NCBI RefSeq assembly: GCF_021738965.1
Contig: NZ_JAKKOQ010000001.1
Location: 310,001-374,000 of the forward strand
Length of the DNA: 64,000 nucleotides
Direction of reading: 5' to 3'
DNA from: Gordonia zhenghanii
Lineage (GTDB): Bacteria > Actinomycetota > Actinomycetes > Mycobacteriales > Mycobacteriaceae
This document shows, one piece after another, positions 35,656-44,408 of the stretch (position 1 is the stretch's first letter; every line of letters starts with the position of its first letter). The translations under genes and the position numbers were made by a program. Under the pieces are notes generated by a model. That model was not told the DNA's origin, ran no database searches, and saw only the letters and a program-made list of their open reading frames with translations.

Positions 35656-37335
35656 ATGACTGATCTGCGTGCACGCGACTGCTTCGACGCCGGTATCGCC
35701 GGTCTCGGCCTCACGGTCTGCGACGATCCGCCACCGCCTCGGACCGCGTTCACCCGCGCGACCGAACTGGACCCGACCATGGGCGACGCCTGGCTCGGAC
35801 GCCTCGCGGCGGGCGACCGTTCGGGCACCGTCCTCCACGGTCTCTACCTCGCCCGCGGGACGATCGGAGTCCAGCAGCGTCGCGTCGGGCTGCCCCGCGG
35901 GGCCCTTTCCGGGCTCGCGCCGATCGGCCTGTTCATCGACTATCCGATCACCTGTGCCTCGCGTGCTGCGGCGGCGTACGCGTCGTCGTTGATCGACGGC
36001 GACGACCTCGACGGTTCGCGACGGGTGCTCGACGACGTCGATCCGAGCGAACCGGTGGCCGCCTACTGCCTCAGTGTCTGGCATCTTCGGGCAGGCGACT
36101 GGCGAGCGGTGCTGAGCGCGACGAACCGGCGTGACGGCTGGGCCGATCCGGTGCTGTCGGCGGCCGCCGACTACGTCGCCGGAACGGCCTGCATCCAACT
36201 CGGCCTGTACGACGAGGGGATCCGCCTGCTCTCCGCAGCACGCGAGAGCCGCCTGGACAACTGCCGCGCTGCCGCGACGTTCGCCATCGGGATGGCGTTG
36301 CGGACACGCGGTGACGAGGCGCAGGCGCGCGCCTGCTTCCAGGAGGCGTACGCCCTCGATCCTCGACTGTCGGACGCAGCGCGCGCACTCGAGGACCCGT
36401 CGTATCGCCTGGTCGTCGAGACTCCGACCGATTCCACCGACACTGTCGCCGGTGACACCGACCGTGCCGACGTCCTCGCTGCGGCCGACGCCGACCTCGC
36501 TGCACAGATCGGCCTCACCGCGGTCAAAGACCAGGTGGACCGGCTGCGGTCGGCGGTCCTGCTCGCGAATCTTCGTGCAGCGAAAGGGCTTCGGACGTCG
36601 ACGCGGAGCCTGCACCTCACGTTCACCGGCCCACCCGGCACCGGCAAGACGACGGTGGCTCGGATCATCGCCCGGATGTATCGCGGTCTCGGCCTCCTCG
36701 CGAGCGACACAGTGGTCGAGGTCAGCCGGAAAGACCTCGTCGGCGAGCACCTCGGATCGACCGCGCCGAAGACGTCCGCGGTGATCGATTCGGCGTTGGA
36801 CGGCGTGCTGTTCATCGACGAGGCGTACACGCTGATCCAGGAGGGACTGTCCGGCGGCGACGCGTTCGGACGCGAAGCACTCGACACGTTGTTAGCGCGC
36901 ATGGAGAACGACCGAGACCGGCTCGTCGTCGTGATCGCCGGGTACGACGACGAGATCGACCGCCTCCTCTCGGCCAACGAAGGGCTCGCGTCGCGCTTCG
37001 CGCGCCGGATCCGGTTCGGGTCGTACTCGCCGAGCGAACTGGTGCGGATCGCCGAGTCGATGGCGCACGCGCGCGACGCCCGACTCTCAGCGGACGCGGA
37101 GACCTGCCTGTCCGCGTCGTTCGAACGGCTGTGTACGACGACTGTCGGCCGGCGGCCTGCGATCGACGTCGCGGGCAACGGCCGTCTCGTCCGCAACGTC
37201 ATCGAGGCCGCGGAGGAGGAACGCGAGCACCGTCTCGCGTCGAGCATCGACATCGACCGCCTGTCGGAGACCGACTTGATGACGTTGACCGGGCCCGACG
37301 TCCGCGCAGCACTGTCGCGCTACACCGTGCGGTGA
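35656..37335 (+). CDS. EccA-like AAA+ ATPase (TPR plus CbxX/CfqX domain)
   Basis: This 559-residue protein has the two-domain plan of the type VII secretion ATPase EccA. A helical TPR-like N-terminal half (about 1-265) ends in [20 protein letters not shown]. The AAA+ half has Walker [10 protein letters not shown] (about 324-332), Walker [11 protein letters not shown] (about 383-392) and arginine finger region SRFARRIRF. EccA helps ESX substrates reach the membrane channel. No other ESX gene is in the window, so it is either an orphan or serves a locus elsewhere. The start has a plausible GGGGGA purine tract upstream. Confidence 0.8.
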   Translation: MTDLRARDCFDAGIAGLGLTVCDDPPPPRTAFTRATELDPTMGDAWLGRLAAGDRSGTVLHGLYLARGTIGVQQRRVGLPRGALSGLAPIGLFIDYPITCASRAAAAYASSLIDGDDLDGSRRVLDDVDPSEPVAAYCLSVWHLRAGDWRAVLSATNRRDGWADPVLSAAADYVAGTACIQLGLYDEGIRLLSAARESRLDNCRAAATFAIGMALRTRGDEAQARACFQEAYALDPRLSDAARALEDPSYRLVVETPTDSTDTVAGDTDRADVLAAADADLAAQIGLTAVKDQVDRLRSAVLLANLRAAKGLRTSTRSLHLTFTGPPGTGKTTVARIIARMYRGLGLLASDTVVEVSRKDLVGEHLGSTAPKTSAVIDSALDGVLFIDEAYTLIQEGLSGGDAFGREALDTLLARMENDRDRLVVVIAGYDDEIDRLLSANEGLASRFARRIRFGSYSPSELVRIAESMAHARDARLSADAETCLSASFERLCTTTVGRRPAIDVAGNGRLVRNVIEAAEEEREHRLASSIDIDRLSETDLMTLTGPDVRAALSRYTVR

Positions 37336-37427
37336 GCGATCTGACGCTGGCACCGACCCGCTGCGAAGCGTTACCGTCGAGAGATGCGCACGATCGGAAC
37401 CTCGTTCGTGAGTCGGGCTCATCCGTC

Positions 37428-37733
37428 GTGAGCACCGACGTCGAACAGACCAGACTCCGACGCAAGGCGCACGATCTCGGCCTGATCGCGATCCTGCTCG
37501 TCGGCGTCACCGTGTTCGCTGCGATCGGCGGAGCCCTCTGGACGGCGGGTTCCCGCGATCCGTCGGTCGGCGACTACGTTCGCGACGTGCTGATCACCGC
37601 CTGGATTCCGGCAGTCGCGGCCGGCTCCGTGTACGCGCGAAGCCGAGTCCTTCGACGACGGGCCGTCACATCCCCAGACGCTGCAGGATCGCCTCGGCGA
37701 CGTCGGCAGGCGAGCCGTCCGGCGGACGGATGA
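37428..37733 (+). CDS. Small two-helix membrane protein, overlapping cysNC 3' end
   Basis: A GTG start gives a 101-residue protein with two transmembrane helices ([20 protein letters not shown] and [17 protein letters not shown]) and a basic C-terminal tail. The tail overlaps the convergent cysNC gene by 68 nt, which is unusual but possible. Hydrophobic segments in a frame that begins before the overlap support a real gene. No family is recognised. An ATG at 37384 is in another frame and stops after 15 codons. Confidence 0.5.
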   Translation: MSTDVEQTRLRRKAHDLGLIAILLVGVTVFAAIGGALWTAGSRDPSVGDYVRDVLITAWIPAVAAGSVYARSRVLRRRAVTSPDAAGSPRRRRQASRPADG

Positions 37734-39504
37734 CGAACTCCGGTGTCACGGGGCGTTCGTACGGCGAGTCGATGCCGGTGAACTGCAGGATCTCGCCTGC
37801 CCGAGCCTTCGCGTACAGGCCCTTCGGGTCCCGGGCCTCGCAGTCGTCGAGCGGAGTGTCGACGAACACCTCGAAGAACGGGAGGTCCCGCGCGGCGTGA
37901 ATCTCCCGCGCACGCTGTCGTTCGGCAGCGAACGGGCTGATCAACGACACAAGCGCCACGGCGCCGGAGTCCGCGAAGAGTGACGCGACTTCGGCCGTCC
38001 GACGGATGTTCTCGCGTCGATCGTCGTCGCTGAAGCCGAGGTCGGCGTTGAGACCGTGCCGCAGATTGTCGCCGTCGAGGAGGTAGGCGGGCCGCCCTTC
38101 GGCGACCAGCCGTCGTTCCAGTTCCGTCGCGATCGTCGACTTGCCCGATCCGGACAGCCCCGTGAGCCAGATGGTGGCTCCGCGGTGGGCGCGATGCTCG
38201 CGCGTCACCTTCCCGGATTCCCAGACGACGTTCGAGTCGTGGGCGACCGGTGCTCCGATCATCCCGGCCGCAACGGTCGCGTTCGTCGCCTCGTCGATCA
38301 GGATGAAACTGCCGGTCTCCCGATTGCGGCGGTACTCGTCGAACATCATCGGCCGCTGACAGTGCAACGACATGCGGCCGATCTCGTTGAGTTCCAACCC
38401 GTCGGCGGTCGGGTCGCGGTGCAGCGAGTTGACGTCGAGTCGGTACGTCAGCCCGGTCACCGACACCCGTGTCTCCCTGGTCCCGCACAGCATCAGGAAG
38501 GTGTCGCCCTCCGACATCGACCTCGCGTCGGAGAACCAGCAGACCATCGCGTCGAGGTCACGACCGACGTGCGGCCGGTTGCCGGGACGGACGATCATGT
38601 CGCCGCGGACGATGTCGATCTCGTCGGCCAGTTCGATGGAGACGGCCGAACCCGCCGACGCCTCCGACCACTCTGCGCCGCCCGGCCCCCAGAGCCTGGT
38701 GATCTCGGTGCCGAAGCCACCAGGCAACGCGACCACCTTGTCGCCGACGGTCAGTCCGCCGCCCGCGACGGTCCCCGCGAACGCCCGGTGGTCGAAGCCG
38801 TCCGCACGCTGCGGCCGGATCACGTACTGGACCGGGAATCGAGCGTCGATGAGGTTCTTGTCCGAGGCGATGTGCACCGATTCGAGATGCCCGAGCAGGG
38901 AGCGCCCGGTGTACCAGTCCATCGTCTCGGACCGTTCGACCACGTTGTCTCCGCGCAATGCCGAGACCGGAACGAACGTCACGTCCGTGACGTTCAGTTT
39001 GGCCGCGAACGCCGTGAAATCGTCGACGATCTCGTCGTAGCGCTCCCGTGAATAGTCGACGAGGTCCATCTTGTTGACGCACACCGTCAGGTGCGGAATC
39101 CCCAGCAGCGACGACAGGAACGCGTGCCTGCGCGTCTGCTCCAACACCCCTTTGCGGGCGTCGACGAGGATGATCGCGAGATCGGCGGTCGACGCGCCGG
39201 TCACCATGTTGCGGGTGTACTGCACGTGCCCCGGAGAGTCGGCGACGATGAACTTGCGTTCCGGGGTCGAGAAGTAGCGGTAGGCGACGTCGATCGTGAT
39301 GCCCTGTTCGCGCTCGGCGCGCAGGCCGTCGGTGAGCAGCGCGAGGTCGGCCTGCTCGTCGCCGCGCTGCGCACTGGTGCGTTCGATCGCGTCGAGCTGG
39401 TCGGTGAAGATCGACTTGGAGTCGTAGAGGAGTCGCCCGATGAGCGTCGACTTCCCGTCGTCGACGCTGCCTGCGGTCGCGATGCGGAGCATGTCGTCGG
39501 CCAT
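37666..39504 (-). CDS. cysNC: Fused sulfate adenylyltransferase GTPase / APS kinase CysNC
   Basis: This 612-residue bifunctional enzyme activates sulfate. Residues 1 to about 430 are CysN, the EF-Tu-like GTPase that drives APS formation with Cys[10 protein letters not shown] (12-20), [18 protein letters not shown]. Residues about 440-612 are APS kinase (CysC), making [13 protein letters not shown] near residue 448 and [12 protein letters not shown]. The chosen ATG overlaps the cysD stop (TGATG). Upstream codons in the same frame are cysD shadow. It fits the mycobacterial CysNC type. Confidence 0.96.
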   Translation of the reverse strand: MADDMLRIATAGSVDDGKSTLIGRLLYDSKSIFTDQLDAIERTSAQRGDEQADLALLTDGLRAEREQGITIDVAYRYFSTPERKFIVADSPGHVQYTRNMVTGASTADLAIILVDARKGVLEQTRRHAFLSSLLGIPHLTVCVNKMDLVDYSRERYDEIVDDFTAFAAKLNVTDVTFVPVSALRGDNVVERSETMDWYTGRSLLGHLESVHIASDKNLIDARFPVQYVIRPQRADGFDHRAFAGTVAGGGLTVGDKVVALPGGFGTEITRLWGPGGAEWSEASAGSAVSIELADEIDIVRGDMIVRPGNRPHVGRDLDAMVCWFSDARSMSEGDTFLMLCGTRETRVSVTGLTYRLDVNSLHRDPTADGLELNEIGRMSLHCQRPMMFDEYRRNRETGSFILIDEATNATVAAGMIGAPVAHDSNVVWESGKVTREHRAHRGATIWLTGLSGSGKSTIATELERRLVAEGRPAYLLDGDNLRHGLNADLGFSDDDRRENIRRTAEVASLFADSGAVALVSLISPFAAERQRAREIHAARDLPFFEVFVDTPLDDCEARDPKGLYAKARAGEILQFTGIDSPYERPVTPEFVIRPPDGSPADVAEAILQRLGM

Positions 39505-40391
39505 CAGAAGTAGCCTTCCTTCTTGCGGTCTTCCATTCCGGCTTCGGAGATCCGATCGTCGGCGCGGGTCGCGCCGCGTTCGGTGACGCGGGTCGCCGCT
39601 ACTTCGGCGATCACCTTCTCGGTGGTGTCGGCGTCGCTCTCGACGCAGCCGGTGCATGTCGCATCCCCGACCGTGCGGAATCGCACGCGTTCGACATGCG
39701 CCTCCTCCCCCGGGAACTTCTCCAGGAATCTGGTGTCCGCCAACAACATCCCGTCACGCGGGACGACCGGGCGTTCGTGCGCGTAGTAGATCGACGGCAG
39801 GTCGATCTCTTCGGCTCCGATGTACTCCCAGATGTCGTGCTCGGTCCAGTTGCTCAGCGGGAACACCCGGATGTGCTCGCCGCGCGCATGCCGCCCGTTG
39901 TAGAGGTTCCACAGTTCGGGTCGCTGATTTCGCGGGTCCCACGCGCCGAACGAGTCGCGGAAGCTGAAGACTCGCTCTTTGGCACGTGCCTTCTCCTCGT
40001 CGCGCCGGGCGCCGCCGAAGACCGCGTCGTATCCGCCGTCCCGGATGCCGCGGAGAAGTGCCGCGGTCTGCAGCCGGTTCCGGGAGTTGCCGGGACCGGT
40101 CCGTTCCACGACACGACCCGCGTCGATGTCGTCTTGAACGCTGCTGACCACGAGCCGAGCTCCGGTCTGCTCCACGAGCCGGTCGCGGAACTCGATCACT
40201 TCGTCGAAGTTGTGGCCGGTGTCGATGTGCATGAGGGGGAACGGGACCGGCGCGGGCCAGAATGCCTTGCGCGCGAGGTGGAACATGACCACGGAGTCCT
40301 TGCCGCCGGAGAAGAGCATCACCGGACGCTCGAAGGTGGCCGCGACCTCTCGGAAGATGTGCACGGATTCGGCTTCGAGTTCCTCGATCAC
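39504..40391 (-). CDS. cysD: Sulfate adenylyltransferase subunit CysD
   Basis: CysD catalyses adenylyl transfer from ATP to sulfate, giving APS. The 295-residue protein has the PP-loop SGGKDS (28-33), HIDTGHNF and the [13 protein letters not shown] segment typical of CysD. It ends EDRKKEGYF, the conserved C-terminus. Translation starts at GTG 40391, with a strong AAGGAGG 9 nt upstream. It leads cysD-cysNC, supplying APS for assimilation and PAPS for sulfotransferases such as the one at 49041. An 18-bp palindrome lies 20 bp upstream. Confidence 0.97.
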   Translation of the reverse strand: MIEELEAESVHIFREVAATFERPVMLFSGGKDSVVMFHLARKAFWPAPVPFPLMHIDTGHNFDEVIEFRDRLVEQTGARLVVSSVQDDIDAGRVVERTGPGNSRNRLQTAALLRGIRDGGYDAVFGGARRDEEKARAKERVFSFRDSFGAWDPRNQRPELWNLYNGRHARGEHIRVFPLSNWTEHDIWEYIGAEEIDLPSIYYAHERPVVPRDGMLLADTRFLEKFPGEEAHVERVRFRTVGDATCTGCVESDADTTEKVIAEVAATRVTERGATRADDRISEAGMEDRKKEGYF

Positions 40392-40410
40392 GATCAGAGG
40401 CCTCCTTGAC

Positions 40411-40428
40411 GTGTCGAATATTCGACAC
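40411..40428. promoter_or_regulatory. 18-bp perfect palindrome, cysD/iclR operator candidate
   Basis: GTGTCGAAT followed directly by ATTCGACAC forms a perfect 18-bp palindrome in the 51-bp gap between cysD and the IclR-type gene. It would overlap the divergent promoters: the -10-like TAGTGT of the iclR-type gene begins 2 bp later at 40430. It is a strong operator candidate. Confidence 0.7.
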
Positions 40429-40442
40429 CTAGTGTTGCGAAT

Positions 40443-41333
40443 GTGTCACAAACAGTAGGACGGCAGTCGACCCGACGTCAACCGTCGCCCCCGACTCGGC
40501 GAGCAGCCGTCGTGATGGACTGCGTCGTGACCCTCGCAGGCCACTCTCCCACTCTGGCCGACATCGTCCGCGAGACGACGTTGCCGCGCGCAACGGTGCA
40601 CGCAATCGTGTCCGAACTCGCCGATCTCGGATGGCTGCGACGTCACGACGACCTGACACTCGCGGTGGGGCCCGCGTTTCTGGCGACGGCACGTACCGCG
40701 ATCGGCGACGATCCGCTCGCGACCGCCGCACGCCCCGCTCTGGAGCGCCTCGTGGCCGAGACCGGAGCCGTCGCCTTCCTCGCCCGCCGCGTGGACACCG
40801 ACACGATCACCGTCGTGGAGTATTGCAGCCCCGCCGGTTCGGGGCGTCCCGCTACGGAAGGCTGGGCCGAGCCGGGCCGCCCCATCAGCCTGCAGCCGCC
40901 GATCTGCCGAGAGTTCGTCGCGTGGTCGGACGCTGCCGTCCGCGACGCGTGGATCGACCGCGCGCTCGAGCCCGAGCGAGACCGACTGCGCGCGGTACTC
41001 GCCGAGGTCAGACGACGCGGTTACTCGATCGAACGGATCACCGACGATCACCGATCGGTGATCGGCGCACTCACCGGCCTCGAGACAGTCCCCGCCGACC
41101 TGCGGGACCGCGTCCGAACCCTGCTCGGCGAACTGTCGGCGATCGACTACCTCGCCCCCGAACTCACCGACGACGCCGACGTCGGAGCGGTCACCGTCGG
41201 TGCGCCGATCACCGACGACCACGGCCGCGTCGTCGGCTCTATCGTCGCGTGCCCGCATACGACGATGCCCGGACGCGAGTTGAAGCAGTGGGGCGAGAAG
41301 ACCGCCCGGGCAGCACGGCACGCTTCGGTGTAG
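40443..41333 (+). CDS. IclR-family transcriptional regulator
   Basis: This 296-residue regulator has an IclR-type N-terminal winged helix (SPTLADIVRETTLPRATVHA at about 35-54, then VSELADLGWLRR) and a GAF-like effector domain ending in VGSIVACPHTTMPGRELKQW. Start is GTG 40443; the overlapping ATG at 40441 stops after five codons. TAGTGT lies 7 nt before the GTG, so the transcript may be leaderless. It is divergent from cysD and upstream of the DUF2249 cassette, and may control either. IclR assignment is by pattern, moderately sure. Confidence 0.78.
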   Translation: MSQTVGRQSTRRQPSPPTRRAAVVMDCVVTLAGHSPTLADIVRETTLPRATVHAIVSELADLGWLRRHDDLTLAVGPAFLATARTAIGDDPLATAARPALERLVAETGAVAFLARRVDTDTITVVEYCSPAGSGRPATEGWAEPGRPISLQPPICREFVAWSDAAVRDAWIDRALEPERDRLRAVLAEVRRRGYSIERITDDHRSVIGALTGLETVPADLRDRVRTLLGELSAIDYLAPELTDDADVGAVTVGAPITDDHGRVVGSIVACPHTTMPGRELKQWGEKTARAARHASV

Positions 41334-41361
41334 TTTTTACAACTACAGGTTGTAAAAACTA
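41331..41361. promoter_or_regulatory. 13-bp perfect inverted repeat, operator of the DUF2249 cassette
   Basis: TAGTTTTTACAAC (41331-41343) and GTTGTAAAAACTA (41349-41361) are perfect arms around TACAG. The left arm begins at the iclR-type stop codon and the right arm ends 13 nt before the DUF2249 gene. The AT-rich symmetric site in very GC-rich DNA is a strong operator candidate; it could also act as a terminator for the upstream gene. Confidence 0.7.
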
Positions 41362-41374
41362 AGGAGACGCCCCG

Positions 41375-41977
41375 ATGCCCGACATCACGCTCGACGTTCG
41401 CGAGATTCCGAAGCCGCAGCGGCACCCCAAGATCTTCTCGTTGTTCGACGGCCTCGCAGTCGGCGAGGCGATCATCCTCGTCAATGATCACGATCCGCGT
41501 CACCTGCACGACGAGTTCGAAGCCGACCGTGCAGGCGGCTACTCGTGGGACTACCTGGTCCGCGAGAAGCGCGACTACCAGGTCCGAATCGGCAAGACCA
41601 CCGCGGGGACGCCGCCCCGCAAGCTCGGCAACACCGCCGAGCTGACGAACGCGGCGGTCGACGCGGCCGACGTCGCGTGGAAGCTGACCTCGCCCGACCG
41701 ACACCTCGACTCGAACCTGATCCGTCTCGCAGCCGACGGCGAGATCGCCGCGCACGCGGGCGGCGAGGTCGACGTCCTCGTCCACGTCATCGCGGGCTCC
41801 GGGCAACTCGGCACCGAAGCGGGCGATCTCGAGGTGGCCGCAGGCGATCTCCTGTGGCTGCCCCGTCGCTCACAGCGGGCGTTCCGGGCCGGACCAGACG
41901 GACTGAGCTATCTGACCGTCCACACCCACCGGGAGCCGACGTTGAACATCGAGCCGCTCGCACTACGAGAAGCGTAG
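41375..41977 (+). CDS. DUF2249 plus cupin protein
   Basis: This 200-residue protein combines two domains. Residues about 3-72 are DUF2249, with LDVREIPKPQRHPKIFSLFD and LVNDHDPRHLHDEFEAD, a family often near nitric-oxide and heme/Fe-S genes. Residues about 105-195 form a cupin barrel (HAGGEVDVLVHVIAGSGQL and GDLLWLPRRSQRAF), probably metal binding. AAGGAGA precedes the ATG. It is first in a four-gene operon with a ferredoxin and a Cys-containing regulator. Role unknown; redox or NO stress is inferred. Confidence 0.75.
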   Translation: MPDITLDVREIPKPQRHPKIFSLFDGLAVGEAIILVNDHDPRHLHDEFEADRAGGYSWDYLVREKRDYQVRIGKTTAGTPPRKLGNTAELTNAAVDAADVAWKLTSPDRHLDSNLIRLAADGEIAAHAGGEVDVLVHVIAGSGQLGTEAGDLEVAAGDLLWLPRRSQRAFRAGPDGLSYLTVHTHREPTLNIEPLALREA

Positions 41978-41979
41978 TC

Positions 41980-42330
41980 ATGACGTACGTCATCGCTCAG
42001 CCCTGCGTCGACGTGATGGACCGCGCCTGCGTCGAGGAATGCCCCGTCGACTGTATCTACGAGGGCGGACGCAGCCTGTACATCCATCCGGACGAGTGCG
42101 TCGACTGCGGCGCCTGCGAGCCCGTGTGCCCGGTGGAGGCCATCTTCTACGAAGACGACGTCCCCGACGAGTGGGAGCCGTACCTCAACGACAACGCCGA
42201 GTTCTTCACCGAAGTGCTCCCCGGGCGGGACGCACCGCTCGGGTCGCCGGGCGGCGCCGCCAAGCTGGGCCCGACAGGCAGCGACGCGCCGCTCGTGGCG
42301 TCGTTGCCGCCACAGGAGACCGACACCTGA
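41980..42330 (+). CDS. 7Fe ferredoxin (FdxA type)
   Basis: This 116-residue ferredoxin begins MTYVIAQPCVDVMDRACVEE and carries cysteines arranged for one [3Fe-4S] and one [4Fe-4S] cluster (CVDVMDRACVEECPVDC; CVDCGACEPVCP). This is the FdxA type, induced by NO and low oxygen in mycobacteria. The C-terminus (residues about 72-116) is long and Pro/Gly-rich. It follows the DUF2249 gene by 2 nt and overlaps the regulator (TGATG). FdxA-type proteins often feed P450s or reductases, but no such partner is adjacent. Confidence 0.92.
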   Translation: MTYVIAQPCVDVMDRACVEECPVDCIYEGGRSLYIHPDECVDCGACEPVCPVEAIFYEDDVPDEWEPYLNDNAEFFTEVLPGRDAPLGSPGGAAKLGPTGSDAPLVASLPPQETDT

Positions 42331-42950
42331 TGAGCGTGCGCACCACCGTCCTCGACGCGTTGCGCGACGCGGCCTCCCCGGTGACGGTCGCGGACCTGTC
42401 CGCGCAGCTCGACACCCCGCCGACCACGGTCCGGTTCCATCTGAAGTCGCTGACCGACGACGGGCTCGTCCAGGCTGCGCCCGGTGCGGGCACCGGGCGC
42501 GGCCGGCCACAGATGCAGTACCGGCTGCGGCCTGCCATGGATCCGGCGGGTCCGCGCGATTACGGATTCCTCGCCGACGCCCTCGTCGACGCCCTCGACG
42601 GCACGCCCGACGGTCCGCAGCGCGCGATGGCCGCCGGTCACGAACTCGGCCTCGCTCGCGCGAGCACCGACCGCGGGGCGGCGCAGGACGTGATGACGGT
42701 GCTCGCCGATATGGGGTTCGCACCGTCCGTCGCCCGCGGTAAGCGCAGCGGGGACGGCACTGCCATCAGGCTGGGCCGATGCCCGTTCCTGGAGGCCGCC
42801 CGGCGCCGGCCCGGGATCACCTGCTCGGTCCATCAGGGACTGATGCAGGGCGTCTTGGACGCACACCGCGACGGCGGGACCGTCGCCCGCCTCGACGCGT
42901 TCGTCGACGGCGATCACTGCCTGGCTCAACTGTCCGACAGGTCCCGGTGA
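42330..42950 (+). CDS. ArsR-like helix-turn-helix regulator with C-terminal Cys set (SufR-like)
   Basis: This 206-residue regulator has an N-terminal winged helix (VTVADLSAQLDTPPTTVRFH LKSL region, about 17-40) and a C-terminal domain with three conserved-looking cysteines: RCPFLEAA, GITCSVHQGL and GDHCLAQL. The spacing resembles SufR-type regulators that hold an Fe-S cluster. It probably senses NO, oxygen or Fe-S status and binds the inverted repeat before the operon. It overlaps the ferredoxin gene before it and the membrane protein after it. Confidence 0.8.
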   Translation: MSVRTTVLDALRDAASPVTVADLSAQLDTPPTTVRFHLKSLTDDGLVQAAPGAGTGRGRPQMQYRLRPAMDPAGPRDYGFLADALVDALDGTPDGPQRAMAAGHELGLARASTDRGAAQDVMTVLADMGFAPSVARGKRSGDGTAIRLGRCPFLEAARRRPGITCSVHQGLMQGVLDAHRDGGTVARLDAFVDGDHCLAQLSDRSR

Positions 42951-43408
42951 CACCGCGCGGACACCGGGTCGACGTCGACCTCTACACCGCGGCGGGCGCC
43001 GCATTCGTAGTCGTCGGCGGACTGGTCGCCGCCGTGGCGAGCCCCCTCGATCTGGCCAAGGGAAGTTGGCTCGCCGCCTATCTCGTCCTCGTCTGCGGCG
43101 TCGCACTCATCGTGATCGGTGTGGCGCAGCAGCAGCTGACCACTGCCGTCCCGACACCGATGCAAATGTGGCAGCTCGCCGGCTGGGGTGTCTCGAACGC
43201 CCTGGTGATCGCCGGTTCGCTCAGTTCGATTCCCCTGATCACCGACGCCGGGTCGATCGTGCTCTTCGCGACCCTTGTACTCACCGCCTGGCTCGGTCGA
43301 GGACTCCTGGGCGCTCGCCGCGCTGCCGGATACGTCTACATCACGGTCCTGATCGTCCTCGCCGTCAGCGTCCCCATCGGCTCGGTCCTCGCCCACGCGC
43401 GAGCCTGA
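42947..43408 (+). CDS. Four-helix membrane protein of unknown function
   Basis: This 153-residue protein starts at GTG 42947, overlapping the regulator stop (GTGA). It has about four transmembrane helices, including AAGAAFVVVGGLVAAVASPL and YVYITVLIVLAVSVPIGSVL. No metal-binding or catalytic motif stands out. It is too short for NnrS. Its coupling to the regulator suggests it belongs to the same stress response. I do not recognise the family. Confidence 0.65.
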   Translation: MTPRGHRVDVDLYTAAGAAFVVVGGLVAAVASPLDLAKGSWLAAYLVLVCGVALIVIGVAQQQLTTAVPTPMQMWQLAGWGVSNALVIAGSLSSIPLITDAGSIVLFATLVLTAWLGRGLLGARRAAGYVYITVLIVLAVSVPIGSVLAHARA

Positions 43409-43441
43409 GGGACGGGCGGAGGGCAGCCGCCCGGGCTACCA

Positions 43442-43455
43442 ACCAAGCACTTGCT
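43442..43455. promoter_or_regulatory. KstR2-type operator
   Basis: ACCAAGCACTTGCT matches the published KstR2 consensus AnCAAGnnCTTGnT at every fixed position. It lies 18 bp before the enoyl-CoA hydratase start. KstR2 represses the genes for steroid C/D-ring (HIP) degradation until HIP-CoA binds. Confidence 0.7.
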
Positions 43456-43472
43456 AGGTTAGAGTCGATCGC

Positions 43473-44408
43473 ATGAGCACTGCCGTGATCCCTCCAGCAC
43501 TGGGTCCCGACGACCTCGGCCCCGACACCTCGCCCGTCGCCTACGAGACGGGCGGCCCGGACGGCGCCGTCGCCTACGTGACGTTGAACCGACCGGATTA
43601 CCGGAACGCCCAGAACTCGGTGATGACGTACTCGCTCGACGCCGCGTTCCGCAAGGCCGTCGACGACTCCGCGGTGAAGGTGATCGTGCTGCGCGCCAAC
43701 GGCAAACACTTCTCAGCGGGTCACGACATCGGTACGCCGGAACGCGATTTCGACACGTATTACCCGAATACGGCCACCCTGCATTGGGATCACACTCGCG
43801 GCGACGGACAGCCGTTGGACAGCAGTCAGCGTCTCGCCCGCGAGATCGAGGTGTACGTGGGCATGTGCCGCCGGTGGCGCGACATGCCCAAGCCGGTCAT
43901 CGCCCAGGTGCACGGGGCGTGCATCGCCGGCGGCCTGATGCTGGCCTGGGCGGCCGACTTCATCGTCGCGTCGGACGACGCCTTCTTCTCCGATCCCGTT
44001 GCACGCATGGGAATCCCCGGAGTCGAGTACTTCGCGCACGCGTTCGTCCTCGGCGCTCGCCGGGCCAAGGAGATCCTGTTCACCGGGCAGCGGTTCACCG
44101 CTGCGGAGGCTCTCGACTGGGGCATGGTCAACCATGTCGTCCCCCGCGACGAGTTGGCGGCGAAGGTCGACGCGATCTGCGAGCAGATGGTCGCGATGCC
44201 GATGCAGGGGCTGTTCCTGAGCAAGAAGGCCGTCAACATCTGCGAGGACCAGATGGGGATGCGCAACGCGATGGACTCGGTGTTCGGCTGGCATCACTTC
44301 GCCCATGCAGCCAACGACGCCGACTCCGGCGACTCGCTCGGCGGCATGGACGCCAAGTCGATGAAGAACGCCGCCGAGAAGAACGACACCGAGAAGGGCA
44401 CCGCCTGA
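43473..44408 (+). CDS. Enoyl-CoA hydratase/isomerase family protein
   Basis: This 311-residue crotonase-fold protein includes NGKHFSAGHDIG (first oxyanion-hole segment, about 76-87) and HGACIAGGLMLAWAADF (second). It has an inserted region of about 30 residues after GTPERDFD and a long tail, so it is larger than a typical hydratase (about 260). This shape recalls EchA13-type proteins of mycobacteria. It is the first gene after the KstR2-type box and overlaps the first acyl-CoA dehydrogenase (TGATG), so a step in steroid or related acyl-CoA oxidation is likely. Confidence 0.85.
   Translation: MSTAVIPPALGPDDLGPDTSPVAYETGGPDGAVAYVTLNRPDYRNAQNSVMTYSLDAAFRKAVDDSAVKVIVLRANGKHFSAGHDIGTPERDFDTYYPNTATLHWDHTRGDGQPLDSSQRLAREIEVYVGMCRRWRDMPKPVIAQVHGACIAGGLMLAWAADFIVASDDAFFSDPVARMGIPGVEYFAHAFVLGARRAKEILFTGQRFTAAEALDWGMVNHVVPRDELAAKVDAICEQMVAMPMQGLFLSKKAVNICEDQMGMRNAMDSVFGWHHFAHAANDADSGDSLGGMDAKSMKNAAEKNDTEKGTA

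Noticed and set aside
33250..36750. Long N-terminal extension of purL to 36750
   Set aside because: The extra 400 residues are Arg-rich antisense of the EccA-like gene. PurL homology begins at GTG 35535.
32866..37335. A plus-strand frame open for about 1,490 codons
   Set aside because: Most of it is the antisense of purL in GC-rich DNA. Only the end, from ATG 35656, is a recognisable protein (EccA-like).
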